In this document: piece after piece, positions 1-10,943 of the stretch
Numbering within the stretch: position 1 is the first letter of the stretch
How the letters are laid out: each line of letters begins with the position of its first letter
Position numbers and translations under genes: made by a program
The notes under the pieces: generated by a model
Seen by the model: only the letters and a program-made list of their open reading frames with translations
Database searches by the model: none
What the model was told of the DNA's origin: nothing
Assembly (NCBI GenBank): GCA_963678675.1
Contig: OY783192.1
Span: 12,756,424-12,820,423 of the forward strand
DNA: 64,000 bases
Source: Xiphydria camelus
Taxonomy: Eukaryota; Arthropoda; Insecta; Hymenoptera; Xiphydriidae
Reading direction: 5' to 3'

Positions 1-480
1 TAATACATTTTTTAGCCGAATTTTTGAGTAACTTGATTTACAATAATTTTCCTTTCAAATGATGCCTTTTACTCTTTTTATATATAAATCTTGAACATGG
101 CGATCTTAATTGATTTCAAATCTTTTTTGGAGAGTATTTTACGTATCAATTTTGGTTTGCACTGAATGAACATACCGCCTTTTTTTACAGAGAATCTGTT
201 TTTGTGGGGGGTTATGGAGAATACAACTTTAGAATGGCTTTTTCTCAGAAATGGTGAATCTTAGGAAAAAAGTATAAGGGCAATTTTTTTGTAGAGAATT
301 ACATGGTCTGCAATTTTTGTCTGAGCTATTTTTATCATGAAACTAATCGTTTCGCTAATAAATCCAAAAAACCCATTTTTGCGAACATTGACCTTGCATA
401 AAATTTTTTACATACACGGGACCGATGGGGACTTCACAATTTCATTATAATGGTATCCCTAACGTTCATGTGAATTTGCA
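1..480. other. AT-rich intergenic sequence, nothing recognised
   Basis: AT-rich sequence with homopolymer T runs and frequent stops in all frames. I see no coding, RNA or repeat signal that I can name. Confidence 0.5.
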
Positions 481-648
481 GCTTCTTGGGAATTTATGCA
501 AGGGTACCCCTATTTTTCTGCAATTATGCAAGGGTAGGTACTGTTCCAACATCAATATCGTCACTATCAAAGAACCCAGGTGGTGAATACAGAGCTTGTG
601 CTGTTGTGATTCGTCGTAAAAAATTATGTAAACATGCACAAGCTAGAA

Positions 649-1041
649 TTATATTTTTTGTACATATTTTAAGTCAATATCAATAGTTGTGTGTAATATA
701 CGGAAAATTGAAGCCAAGGTACCAAAAGAGTTTTCCACAATTCGGTGTGCCCTGGATATCCTGTAGTTACATACACGTTTAGGAGATCCTATGTTCAAAT
801 CTATAGTATAGGGCTTACAAATATTCTCGGTTAAAGGAAATGCATCATCAGCCAGGAAAACGTATGGTGTTAACATTTCTCGACCAAGGAGGGCTTCAGG
901 ATGCGGTATGTTAAGATTTTGGCTCAGGAATTCTTTCCCTAAAGCTGTATGCCTAAAAACTCCCCCATCGGATATTCTTCCTTGAACTCCAGCATGTACA
1001 TACAAAAAATTGTAACGTGCGTCTATCACAGCAAATAGCAC
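649..1041 (-). pseudogene. PIF/Harbinger transposase (HARBI1-like) fragment
   Basis: This 130-residue open frame matches the C-terminal catalytic part of PIF/Harbinger nucleases (DDE_Tnp_4 / HARBI1 type). Visible motifs in order are VIDARYNFLYVHAG with GRISDGGVF, then YVFLADDAFPL, then NYRISRAHRIVENSFG, which carry the expected D, D and E. The family protein is about 350-400 residues, so the N-terminal half is missing and no helix-turn-helix is seen. The VDVG usually found after the first Asp reads VHAG here. Harbinger elements duplicate a TWA trinucleotide on insertion; I could not define the element ends. The frame is open, but a truncated, non-functional copy is most likely. Confidence 0.8.
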
Positions 1042-1064
1042 TATTCCAAAAAACTGTTTGTAAT

Positions 1065-1630
1065 TAAAATATCATCCTTTTATCGTATACTTTGGATACG
1101 TACCTACTTGTTTGCGTCTAATGTAATACGCAAAATGATGGTACATAACAACCTTCTTTTAGAACCTGTTTATTTCGAGCATCTTTCATACTTCTTCACT
1201 TGCTACAGAAAGCCTATCATTTCCTGTTATAATAATTCAAAATACAGCTACAAAATGTCATTCTTTCAATGTATACTCTTGGTATATACTTTATCTGTAC
1301 CTAATGTAGTACGTAAAAAGATGGTACATATAAAAACCTCCTTTTAGAACCTGTCTATTTCCAGCATCTTTCATATTTTCTGTACTTACTACACAAACTA
1401 TCTATAATTTCCTCTTACAGTGGCTCGAATGTAGCTACAAAATGACAACCTTTTATAGTATACTTCCAATACGCCTGTACTTTACACCTAATGTACTAGG
1501 TACGTAAAATGATATTATATAAGAACCTCCCTTTAAAACCTGTCTATTTCGAGTATTTCTTATACTTCCTTTACTTGCAAGAAACTGTCTATTATTTTCT
1601 ATTGCACAGAAAGAAAAGTGGGTAGTAAAA
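1065..1630. repeat. Tandem repeat, ~185-197 bp unit, about three copies
   Basis: Units start near 1119, 1302 and 1499, each with the word TAATGTANTACGTAAAA, then a text close to TTTTAGAACCTGTCTATTTC and an AGCTACAAAATG segment. A further partial unit lies at 9185-9310, beyond the LINE insertion, so the array was split by later insertions. No open frame is conserved between units. It resembles a small satellite-like array. Confidence 0.7.
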
Positions 1631-2334
1631 TTAACCATAATTGCAAAGTTAATTTTTTCTAGTTGTTAGCACCATATTTATGGTTAAACAGATCATGAAT
1701 GCAGTCGAAATAACTTTGATTGCATGGTTATAGTAACAAGGAGATTGTAGTTTATGATAGCCATGCACCATGGTTGAATTAATCACAAAAATAGATCAAT
1801 AATATTACTGCATGGTAGTAGAGATAGATAGATAGATATATTTATTTCGGCCCAGCGGCCATGAAATGGACTTGATTAGGTGTCCTAATACAAAATTTTT
1901 ATTTAGATCACTCTCACTTCATACATCACACTCCATACCCTTGTATTGTTTTTTTCATTCTCTTTCTTTGCTTTTTCCATCTTTCTTAACTACTCTACCT
2001 CTTCCCCGGTTCCTGAACTGAACAATATTTGACCAACCCCCACCTCTCCTGATTTTAAGCCTGCGTAAATCATCACTAAATGCTCAAGAGACCCTTCTTC
2101 ATCTCCGCATATTACATATCTCTTATCTTCTCTCTGCATCCAGTGTTTCCTTGTCTCATCTAAATTCCCGCATCTTGCTCTCGCAATCAATTTCTGGCTT
2201 CCATTCTTTCCACTATTTAACAGATATCCGGGCAGATCATCCATTACTATCTCCTTGTACCTTTCGCAGTAACACGTTTTAGCAATTTTATTGGCCTGTT
2301 GTTGCAGTTGCACCGTCCAGTCCTTCCTCCTATA

Positions 2335-4130
2335 CCGAGTGTCCGCCGAGAAGCCCCACTTTTTGAATTTCCCTGACATTTGGCCGGAAGTGGTTGGGTC
2401 GGTGCTCTAGTCATTAAATAGTTAGAATTGGTTTCGCGAGAGTGCGCTGCGGTCTTCTAGTCGAGCGAAAAGTGTCAAACGTCTGATCTCTCGGTAGCTG
2501 TCAATTCGGGAGATCGAAACATCTAACCTCGAAATCGGTAATTTGTAAATGATTATGAATAATGTGTAGGAGTGATAAGATTTTCATGAAGACTCACGAC
2601 TTTCTGACATGTCATCTCGTACAGGTGCAACCGAAGAGGATCTAGCTCGTGTCCTGTCCGTAAAAAGATGACTCGATGGACATCGGAGAATGTCAGGCTT
2701 GTCACCGAGCGCCTATTACCCACGGTACATTAATTGTAATACGCGCTTCTCGTTTCAACTAGGTATTCCAGCGTTAAAGAACTTTTACTTCTTTCACACA
2801 AGTAATAACCTTTTATGAACTGTTCGTGGTAGGAGGCAGCGATCGATAATAGCGACTCGTCGTAGATAAGTTTGTCTATTAAAACTGTAGCGTATTAAGC
2901 GAATAGCAATTTGGGAGCGGAGTAAGGTTGAGAGAATGCAGAAAGGCAAGGAAAGAGAATAGTTATTTTCGTTATTAGGGCGTGAAGCGCTGTTTGCGCG
3001 AAACAACCGAATAACGAATTCTATTTTTTGTCACTAAGTGTCAAATACGAGGTTGACGATCTCAAGCACTGCGCAGGTTATTTCACGCACTGCGCAACTT
3101 TTCACGAATTGGTGTGTGAAAGATGATTTCACATGCGTTGAGGACGCCCATGAAACCGAGTATTTGACACTGAGTGACAAAAATGAATTTAGCCGCGTGT
3201 AACGTACGCAATTTGAGAGTCACGTTTATTGATGTCACCTTAGCGAATTATATTCGACGACTGACAATAGCTCGTCGTTTGTCCGAGCTCGGGCCTCGAG
3301 GTGGGAGGCGACGAGATAGAAAAAAACGAGAGTCGGTAAGCGCGATATTACCGACGTGATTATTCAAAATTTTGTCTCTCTTTTGCCGGAACAAAAACTA
3401 AAAGGCAATTCGGTGTGCCGAACTACTACTGCGATAATTTGCCCGAGCTCGCGGTCTATTCTGCGATTAACGTTAACGTAATCGTGATTATGCTCGGGTG
3501 ATAGGTGTTCCAAAAGAGGTAAAGTTGATATTAAACATCGGACGCTGTAAGCTGACTTGCTAGTGTATTCTTTGCAACTGGAACACCATCGCAGGAATAA
3601 TTTGTCTACGATTAGTCACAATCATTAATAGCTGCCCCCTACGATTAACACAATTTGTACAAGGTAAATACTTTGAAAGAAGTAAAAGTTACTTAAAGCA
3701 GGAATAGTTGAAATGAAAAGCGCATATTGCAATGAAAGTACTATGGGTAAAAGGCGCTCGGTGACAAGCCTGACATTCTCCGATGTCCATCGAGTCATCT
3801 TTTTACGGACAGGACACGAGTTAGATCCTTTTCGGTTGCACCTGTACGAGATGACATGTCAGAAAATCGTGAGTCTTCATGAAAATCTTATCACTCCTAC
3901 ACATTATTCATCATTTACAAATTACCGATTTCGAGGTTAGATGCTTCGATCTCTCGAATTGACAGCTACCGGGAGATCAGACGTTTGACACTTTTCGCTC
4001 CACTGGAAGACTGCAGCGCACTCTCCCGAAACCAATTCTAACTATTTAATGACTAGAGCACCGACCCAACCACTTCCGGCCAAATGTCAGGGAAATTCAA
4101 AAAGTGGGGCTTTTCTCGGCGGACACTCGG
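2335..4130. mobile_element. TA-flanked DNA element with ~460-bp inverted repeats, CCGAGTGTCC ends
   Basis: Inverted arms run from 2335 to about 2805 and from about 3660 to 4130, beginning CCGAGTGTCCGCCGAGAA and ending in its complement. TA dinucleotides abut both ends (2333-2334, 4131-4132). The surrounding LINE sequence resumes directly on both sides, so this is a clean insertion. No transposase frame is present; the short open frames inside are incidental. The core holds the nested double-hairpin repeat described at 2945-3183. TA duplication suggests a Tc1/mariner-type enzyme mobilised it. Confidence 0.8.
2945..3183. repeat. Double-hairpin repeat (GGGCGTGAAGCGC / TTTTTGTCACT family), copy 1
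   Basis: Two adjacent inverted repeats. The first has TTCGTTATTAGGGCGTGAAG against a partial complement ending ATAACGAATTC. The second has TTTTTGTCACTAAGTGTC against GACACTGAGTGACAAAAA. Related copies lie at 37600-37780 and 45389-45665. No coding capacity. Confidence 0.7.
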
Positions 4131-7100
4131 TATTCTCCCTGTCCCCCTCCTTTATCTCCTCTAATCTAAAACCGCATCTATTTACATATTGCTCCCTCTC
4201 TGATACACCTTTGGTCTTTACTTTCCCCTTTTGCTTCTCTCTTTGGCATTCCTTTACTAATACCCTTCCCTCTCCTCCCAGTACCTTCTTTTCGAAATTC
4301 CACGCTGTTGCGCCCCAGCCTATTCTCAACTTTGACCTCTTTGTTTCCTCCAAAACTATGTAATCTGGCGTATTCCTCTCCAAACCCAATGTTCACTTCA
4401 AATATTTTAATTGTATCCTTTTCAGAATTGCTCTCTCCTCCCAACCCCAAATCTCAGCCCCATATGCAATGATCCCCTTCACCAAAATATCGAAAATCTT
4501 CATACGCATGACAAAATCATCTCTGAATATTCTTTCTCCTATTCCCCATACTTGTTTTACTGCCAGATTTCCCTCCCTAGCTAGCTCTTCCAGATGGCCC
4601 TTGTTTCCACCATTGCTCTTAAAGGTGTAGCCTAAATATTTAAACTCGGTAACCTCTTCTACTATTTTCTCTTTACTATTTTCTCTTTCCATTCTCACCT
4701 TCTTTTCTTTATTCTTCCTCTTCCACCTTTCCTAAAAACCATTACCTTCGATTTCTCTACATTCAATTCTAACTTTTTCCTTTCTAAGTACTTCTCTAGC
4801 CTTCTCATCATCTCTTTTAATTCCTCCTCTCTATCCCCCACAATAATCACATCATCTGCATACGCCATCGACTAGAACTTTTCCTTTCCCACTACTATCC
4901 CGCCTGCCTGTCCTTTCCGAAAAACCTCTTCTAAATCTGCAATGAATATCGAGAATAGCGTGGGACTCATCGGGCATCCCTGTCGAACTCCTTTTATCGT
5001 CCAGAATTCCCTGGTTGTCTCTCCGTTTAGCTTTATCGCGTTCTTTGTTTCGCTGTACATTTCCTTAACTCTTTCCGTGAGCCCTCTTCTTTATCCCTCT
5101 GTTCCCCATTACTTTCCATGGTTCTTTTCTGTCCACCCTATTGAACGCAGCTTTGAGATCCACGAAGAAGGCGTAAAGTTTCCCCGCCTTCTTCGCTAAT
5201 TCCCTCTCCACCACATGTTGTAAAATGTATACGTTTTTTATCCATCATTCCTCTCTGCTTTCTGAATCCCGCCTGCGACTCTGGCAAAATATCTTTCTCT
5301 TCTATCTCCATCTTTAATCTTTAATTCAAAATTGCTGCATATACCTTGTAGGCCGTGTTTAATATCGTGATCCCTCTGTAGTTCTTCACATCATCTGTGT
5401 TACCCTTCTTGTGCAGCGGTATAATGACTCCTTTTCTCCATTCCTCTGGAAATCCTTCTCCCCTCCAAACTTTTTTTATTACTTCCCTGAGTCTCTTTCT
5501 CCTATCTCTTTCTATCATCTGCGAGGCCTCACCTGGGATTCCATCGCTACCTGCTGCTTTCCTCTTCCTTAGAGCCTCCTAATCTGGTTCTCTATTTCCT
5601 CGTCACTTACTTCTGGCTCATTTTCTTCCTTGTTCCTATTCTCCACTAGCGCCCATTGTACTTCGTCCGCACCTCCTAGCTACTCCATAAAGTGCTTTCT
5701 CCACTCTTCCTGCTTGATTCTGTCACTAGTATTTGATTTCTTCTTCCTACATTTGTTTATATATATCCATGTCTTCCCTGTTCTTTACTTCTTTAATTTC
5801 CGCTAGTTCTTCTTCTTTTCTTATTCTTTCTTTCTCCTTGCACAGCTCTCTAAAAACAGCTCTCTCCTTCACGTAATCGTCTCTAGTTTCTTTTCCCTTT
5901 TTCCATTTCTTGTAAATCCTCTTCACTTTTCTCTTCTTCCTACCGCACTCTCTGTCCCACCAGTTCTTATGCCCTATTTTCCAGGTCTTCCTTTTTACCT
6001 TCTTTCTCTCCATGCTGCTAGAGACTGCCGCTCTCAGCTCTTCCCACGCTTCATTGCATTTTTCTTCCATGAATAGTCTACTCTCCATCCTTGCCTTAAA
6101 CATGCTTATGCCTTCTTCAGACAACATTATCACCTCCTTTTCTTTGTCCTTACTTTCTTCGTTTGCCTTTCTGTCGATGCTCTCTCTTTCTCTCTCTTTC
6201 TCTCCTTTGCTTTTAACTTCCAGTGGTTGATGATCAGACTCGATTCTCTCCCCCACCACAAACTCTTCTATTTTATCCTTCCCTTGTATGTTTGTGATCC
6301 CGTAGCCTATTACTGATGCCCCTATTTTGCTGACATACGTGAACTTTCCTCTCTCATCAACTTTGGTACAGCCATTTAGACTCATCCATCCTGTTTCCCC
6401 CAGTTGTCTGATTAAACTTTCTCCCTCTGCGTTCAGCTTCTGGTCCTTTGATGATCTTCCTACTTCTCGTCCTTCATCCTCTTCATTGTTGTTATCCTGG
6501 CTCCCTGTTCTCACATTAACCCCCCCCCCCCCCCTAGTAGGGGGACTTCCTCCCTCTCTTCAATACAACCTTTTAGGTCTGTCATTACCTTTCTTACCTT
6601 ATCCCTATTATACACCGTCCACACATTCCACCATTCCTCATCTATCTTCAAACATCTTCCAATTGCACCAATGCACGTTCTACATAATTCTGTATTTTCC
6701 TCTCTATTCTCTCTCACATCCGTTAATATTCCTCCACTAGCTCTACCTTTTCCTTTTGCTCTGACTGCGAACTGACTTTTTTCCAAATATAGTTTCTTGG
6801 CAAGATCCATACCAGTCCTTCCCACTCTTTTTCTTCTATCCAAGTTTCGCAAAGCCCTATGTAATCACAATCCTGAATATATATCCAAAAGTCTGTCTTT
6901 ATTCTTCAGACCTGCTACATTCAAAAAAATTATCTTACATTCGTTCTTTTTAACCCTGCATTCTTCCCTCACAACCTCCGTTCTAACATTATTTCTGATC
7001 GCTGGCCCTACTGAAAATTTTCTTCCCTTCTGATATCCTACCTTTGCTTCTTTTCCCATCCCTCGCTCTTCCCTTGCTATACTCGATAGTTCTCTCTGAA

Positions 7101-7848
7101 TATCCCTTTCTTCTATCATCAGGTCTTGCTCGATATAGATTCTTCTTGATCCCAGCCTATGCTTTCTTTTCACTATTTTATGTTTATCTTCCCATTCCTC
7201 CATCTTTACCACAATCACTCCCTCACTTTTTCCTATTATTCTTGCCCATCGTACCACCGCTTCCATTCCCAATTCATTTAAGAAGAACTCCCTCACTTCC
7301 TCTTTCGCGTTATTGTTCTTTATCTTAAGCCCTTTGATTACCACATTATTCCTCCTCTTTTTTTTATCTTGCCTTTCTACCATCATTTTAAGCCTTCGCA
7401 TTTCTCCCTCACTCATTGCTGCGTTTCCCTCTCCCTTTTCTTTCCATTTTGCTTCTAATTCCTCCACTATTTTCTCCACCGCGATAGCAACTTCCATTTT
7501 CAACATCTCGGGAGTTTATCTCTTCTAGTTCTTTTAGTCTGTTCTCTAACTTGTTTATCTCCTTAGCCCATCTTTCCTCCCTCCTTTCCAGCTCCTCACC
7601 AATTTTCCTTATTGCTTCTTTGAGGCTCTCTCTTTCCTCCCTTACCTCGCTTTTTAAATCGGTTATTTGCCCCGCTAATCCCCTTATCGCTTCAATTATC
7701 TCGTCTTTACCGTCTGCTGCCTTCCCTATCTCCGCCCCTTTTTCCTCTTAGAAATTCCTTGGGCTTCTTGACCCACGTCCTCCAAATTTCCTTTTCCTGT
7801 CTCCGTTTTGCTCCATATTTTGTCTATCTTATTCCCTCATGCTTTGAA

Positions 7849-8568
7849 GGGGGGGGGGGGGGGGGCTAACGCGTGGAAAATAACTCTATTTTTACGAATT
7901 TTTTTTACAGCTATTGTTGAAGTAGATATATTCTAATATTTCGCATGTTACAAAGCATCATTCGAATATTTTGTAATTTTTTTGTAGAAAAATATTGAGA
8001 AATAAGCCGGTGACGAAGCATTTTCGAGGACGCCTTTTAGAAAAGATGATTTGTGGTGGACACTATATTTCAGCGTAGAATTATCTCAAATCAAAAAATT
8101 AATGCAATTTAGTTAAAGCAGATGTTTTTCTAGACCCATACGGTTTTCTTTTATTTTTTTTCCATTTTTAAATGTTTGGTGGTTGTTTGAAGTAAAAATT
8201 GCGATTTTTCACGAAAAAATCCGTTATTTCGTTGCTGAAAAACCCCCTTAATATAACAAAAAAAAGAAAAAGAAAAACGTAGGGGTCTGGTATTTTATAT
8301 GTAGAAAGTCTGTACAAAAGTTGAAAAGAATCGGTGCAGTAGTTTTTAAATGACGATGTCCACGGACTTTTAAAACTTGGTTTCAAGAAACAAGCGTTTA
8401 AAATGCCGAGTTCTTGCCGCTCCGCAGTATTAGAGGAGCGGAGACTTAAAGGTCTATGACTGAGAGTTTTGCTCCGATTGACTTGAAATTTGGACACATT
8501 CTTCAAATGTTTTACTATAAGAAAAGGCAATTACAAAAAAATTGATTTGTAGACACCCCCCCCCCCCC
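7849..8568. other. Segment bounded by G17 and C13 runs inside the LINE 5' region
   Basis: A run of 17 G (7849-7865) opens and a run of 13 C (8556-8568) closes a 720-bp stretch that does not fit the LINE coding or leader sequence on either side. Apart from the homopolymers the ends are not inverted repeats. The 120-residue minus-strand frame inside (8168-8530) has no recognisable motif. It may be an insertion with G-rich ends or a tract-mediated rearrangement. Confidence 0.45.
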
Positions 8569-9310
8569 TCCTTAATAGCCTCTCCGCGTTCGATGGCCGC
8601 CCTACTTTTGATTTTCCCTCTTCCCCTTTTCCTCCCGATTTCGCTCGCCCGCGATCTTCCTTATCGATCGTCGTTTCTTGCTGAATGCTTCCTACCTTAC
8701 CTCCTTACTGTTTGACCCCTTACGCCCGCTGCTCTAACCTCCTAAACTTGCCCTAACCTCAATCTCTACCCCGCTTCCTTTTTCCTTAATTCGTGCCTTT
8801 CTTCCTTTTCCCTCACCTATTCTATTATCTTATCCATTTACTATCTATCTTTCCTTCACGCTTACCTCTTTTTTCTGCTTTCTTATATTTATATACACTT
8901 ATTATTTCGCTTCTCACACACTACCTCTCACACCCCAACAGCACGCCTTCACCGCCGCTAACCAAGTCTCAACTGCATGGTAGTATCAACTACCTATATA
9001 AAAAGAGGTTGGGGCCTTTTATTGATCATGCTGTAAGTTGACATGGTTGCAGGAATCCTCATCTCTTGTTAATATAACCAGAATTTGACAGGTCAAAATA
9101 ACTAGGGAATTATGATTGGCGCCAAAATCGACCACGATTTCTGGTTAAATTATGGTTTTTTCAACCAGATTTTTCCTTGGGTGTACAGTTGCTCGAAAAT
9201 AGCTATAAACTATCATCTTTTTACCGTATACTTTCGATGTGTAATTTTATGTCTAATGTAAAATCTAAAATGGTGATATGTAAGAATCTTCTTTTAGACA
9301 TTTATCTTAG

Positions 9311-9554
9311 CTTCTGTATTGGCGCGAATGAAGACTTTGCAGTAGCCAAAAAGTGAAAGTAAATGTATTATTTCAGCTATCCTCCAAGATGCAGCATTGT
9401 AATGAACTCAGCTGTATCCTTTTCATAAGGCATCGACTTTGTTAAAAAATGCAACATTTTTTGCTGCTAATAGTAACCACTTAGTATTCTCGACTATTAT
9501 TGTATCTATTTTCACAATTCTCTTACCTCTAAGCTTAAAGTGTACTGTCGGTGC
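9311..9554. other. AT-rich stretch, nothing recognised
   Basis: Follows the partial 190-bp repeat unit. No open frame, motif or repeat could be named here. Confidence 0.4.
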
Positions 9555-9557
9555 AAC

Positions 9558-9988
9558 CCAGGTTTTATAAAGCTAAATTTCAATAGACCAAGTCGATCGT
9601 TTAGGTCCATCACGCCATGCGCCTAAATGCAATGGCTGAGATCTTTTTTCAATGTAATAGTAAATATTTATTTTTCTATTTCGAAATAAATTAAGGTTTA
9701 GTGATAAGCGGAAGAATTAGAGTTAATAAATTATATTTAATGTCAAAGTTTCTTGTGAAATCTCGGTCTTCTGAAGAGGTAAATGAGAGGAGTCTCGAAC
9801 AAGTCGGCTATCCAACCTATCTAGCAGTCTGCCCTAGCTGACGTAGTCTGGACTCTGGCATACAAGCGAAGCGTGGCTCTCGAGAAAGCAGCCTTGGGAT
9901 CGTTGCATGCATTCAAACACATGGCACGGTTGACCTAAACGATCGATTTGTCCTACTGAAATTTACCTTTACGAAATCGTTTAGGGAA
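9558..9988. mobile_element. MITE with ~90-bp inverted ends
   Basis: The left arm contains CGATCGTTTAGGTC with TAAATTTCAATAG (9575-9620). The right arm holds the complement GACCTAAACGATCG with CTACTGAAATTTACC (9930-9968). The centre has no coding sequence. The arms are diverged, so the copy is old. The target duplication was not resolved. Confidence 0.6.
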
Positions 9989-10228
9989 AATCAAGAGTAC
10001 CATGGATTGGAAAATTTAAGAGAATAACACTTTTAAATACCGTAAATGCAGTTGAAAACAAAAATGTAGTCGATTATAATAGAGCCGTGAATATGGCAAA
10101 AATCGCTCGTTTTCGTACACTTAACCTTCATGCCTTCTTTGGGTCCATTTGGACCCGAATTGATTTTATACTGCTAATTATTTGTCAAACTAATTGAAAT
10201 ATGGTCTTATGGTTTCGTGAGTTTATTT

Positions 10229-10428
10229 NNNNNNNNNNNNNNNNNNNNNNNNNNNNNNNNNNNNNNNNNNNNNNNNNNNNNNNNNNNNNNNNNNNNNNNN
10301 NNNNNNNNNNNNNNNNNNNNNNNNNNNNNNNNNNNNNNNNNNNNNNNNNNNNNNNNNNNNNNNNNNNNNNNNNNNNNNNNNNNNNNNNNNNNNNNNNNNN
10401 NNNNNNNNNNNNNNNNNNNNNNNNNNNN
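10229..10428. other. Assembly gap (200 N)
   Basis: A run of 200 N of unknown true length, directly followed by a GA microsatellite that probably caused the assembly break. Confidence 0.99.

Positions 10429-10505
<77 letters not shown>
10429..10505. repeat. (GA)n microsatellite
   Basis: About 38 uninterrupted GA units at the edge of the gap. The translated frames over it are artefacts. Confidence 0.98.
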
Positions 10506-10506
<1 letters not shown>

Positions 10507-10943
10507 AATAATATATTAATTCTGCGTAGGATTTTTTCACTACAGAGAAAGTAACACAAGTCATCTTCGGGTCCATTGGGACCCGGACTCAATTCCTACC
10601 GTCTTATGCGACTCGTGCAACATTGTAATCGTCTCGAATCAACCTTCTTTTATTTACGCTCCTTCCATCGTACAGACGCAGCTTCTCGAGTTTAGTATCG
10701 ATCAGTCTTTCGAAGTGGACACTGATTTTAAATAAGAAAACTTATTTCCTGCTTATTACGTATCGGTCTTCTGAACGTGTATGTAAGTAAATATCAATGT
10801 ACTTTATTTTATCCTTCATATTCTCTGATTTGATATGTATCTACTATCCAAATATTTTCTAGTAAGTAACAATAAAAATTCATAACTAAAAAATATATAA
10901 AATATATAAACAGTAAAACCATTTTTAGAGAAATAATTCAAGT

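Larger units (their letters stand above)
1990..7816 (-). pseudogene. LINE ORF1/ORF2 polyprotein, degraded: coiled coil, endonuclease, reverse transcriptase
   Basis: Reading from 7816 down: a Lys/Glu-rich coiled coil (7750-7200), then KIIFLNVAGLKNKD (near 6910), which opens the endonuclease. Endonuclease pieces follow, including GRASGGI (near 6740), an SKDQKLNAEGESL stretch and RIESDHQPL (near 6230). Reverse transcriptase pieces include IIPLHKKGNTDDVKNYRGI (near 5390), VRQGCPMSPTLFSIFI (near 4990) and the catalytic AYADD (near 4855). A C-terminal region with GLERNTPDYIV (near 4380) continues after the inserted element as RRKDWTVQ and a Cys/His motif ending in GSLEHL. At least five frame changes and stops show it is dead. 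A G-run at 6520-6534 falls in the glycine-rich GDFN-region linker. Confidence 0.85.
1821..8971 (-). mobile_element. Non-LTR retrotransposon (jockey/R1-like LINE), interrupted
   Basis: The element lies on the minus strand, with its 5' end near 8971 and its 3' end at 1821. It is flanked by a perfect 14-bp direct repeat, ACTGCATGGTAGTA, at 1807-1820 and 8972-8985, which fits a LINE target-site duplication. The 3' end carries a TATC-type tail (1821-1840) and a short 3' UTR. It holds remains of a coiled-coil ORF1 region, an apurinic-like endonuclease and a reverse transcriptase. A TA-flanked element is inserted at 2335-4130 and a G-run/C-run-bounded segment lies at 7849-8568. The 8575-8971 stretch is pyrimidine-rich on the plus strand and probably its 5' UTR. 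Placement in the R1/jockey group comes from protein style only. Confidence 0.85.

Noticed and set aside
2335..4130. Claim that removing the element restores one continuous LINE reading frame
   Set aside because: Rejoining at a single TA brings the two LINE halves together but not in the same frame; other indels in the LINE could explain this.
4049..7751. Many plus-strand Ser/Leu/Phe-rich frames opposite the LINE
   Set aside because: They are the antisense of the Lys/Glu-rich LINE coding strand.
10201..10592. Open frames with Arg-Glu or Leu-Ser repeats
   Set aside because: They come from the GA microsatellite and the N gap.
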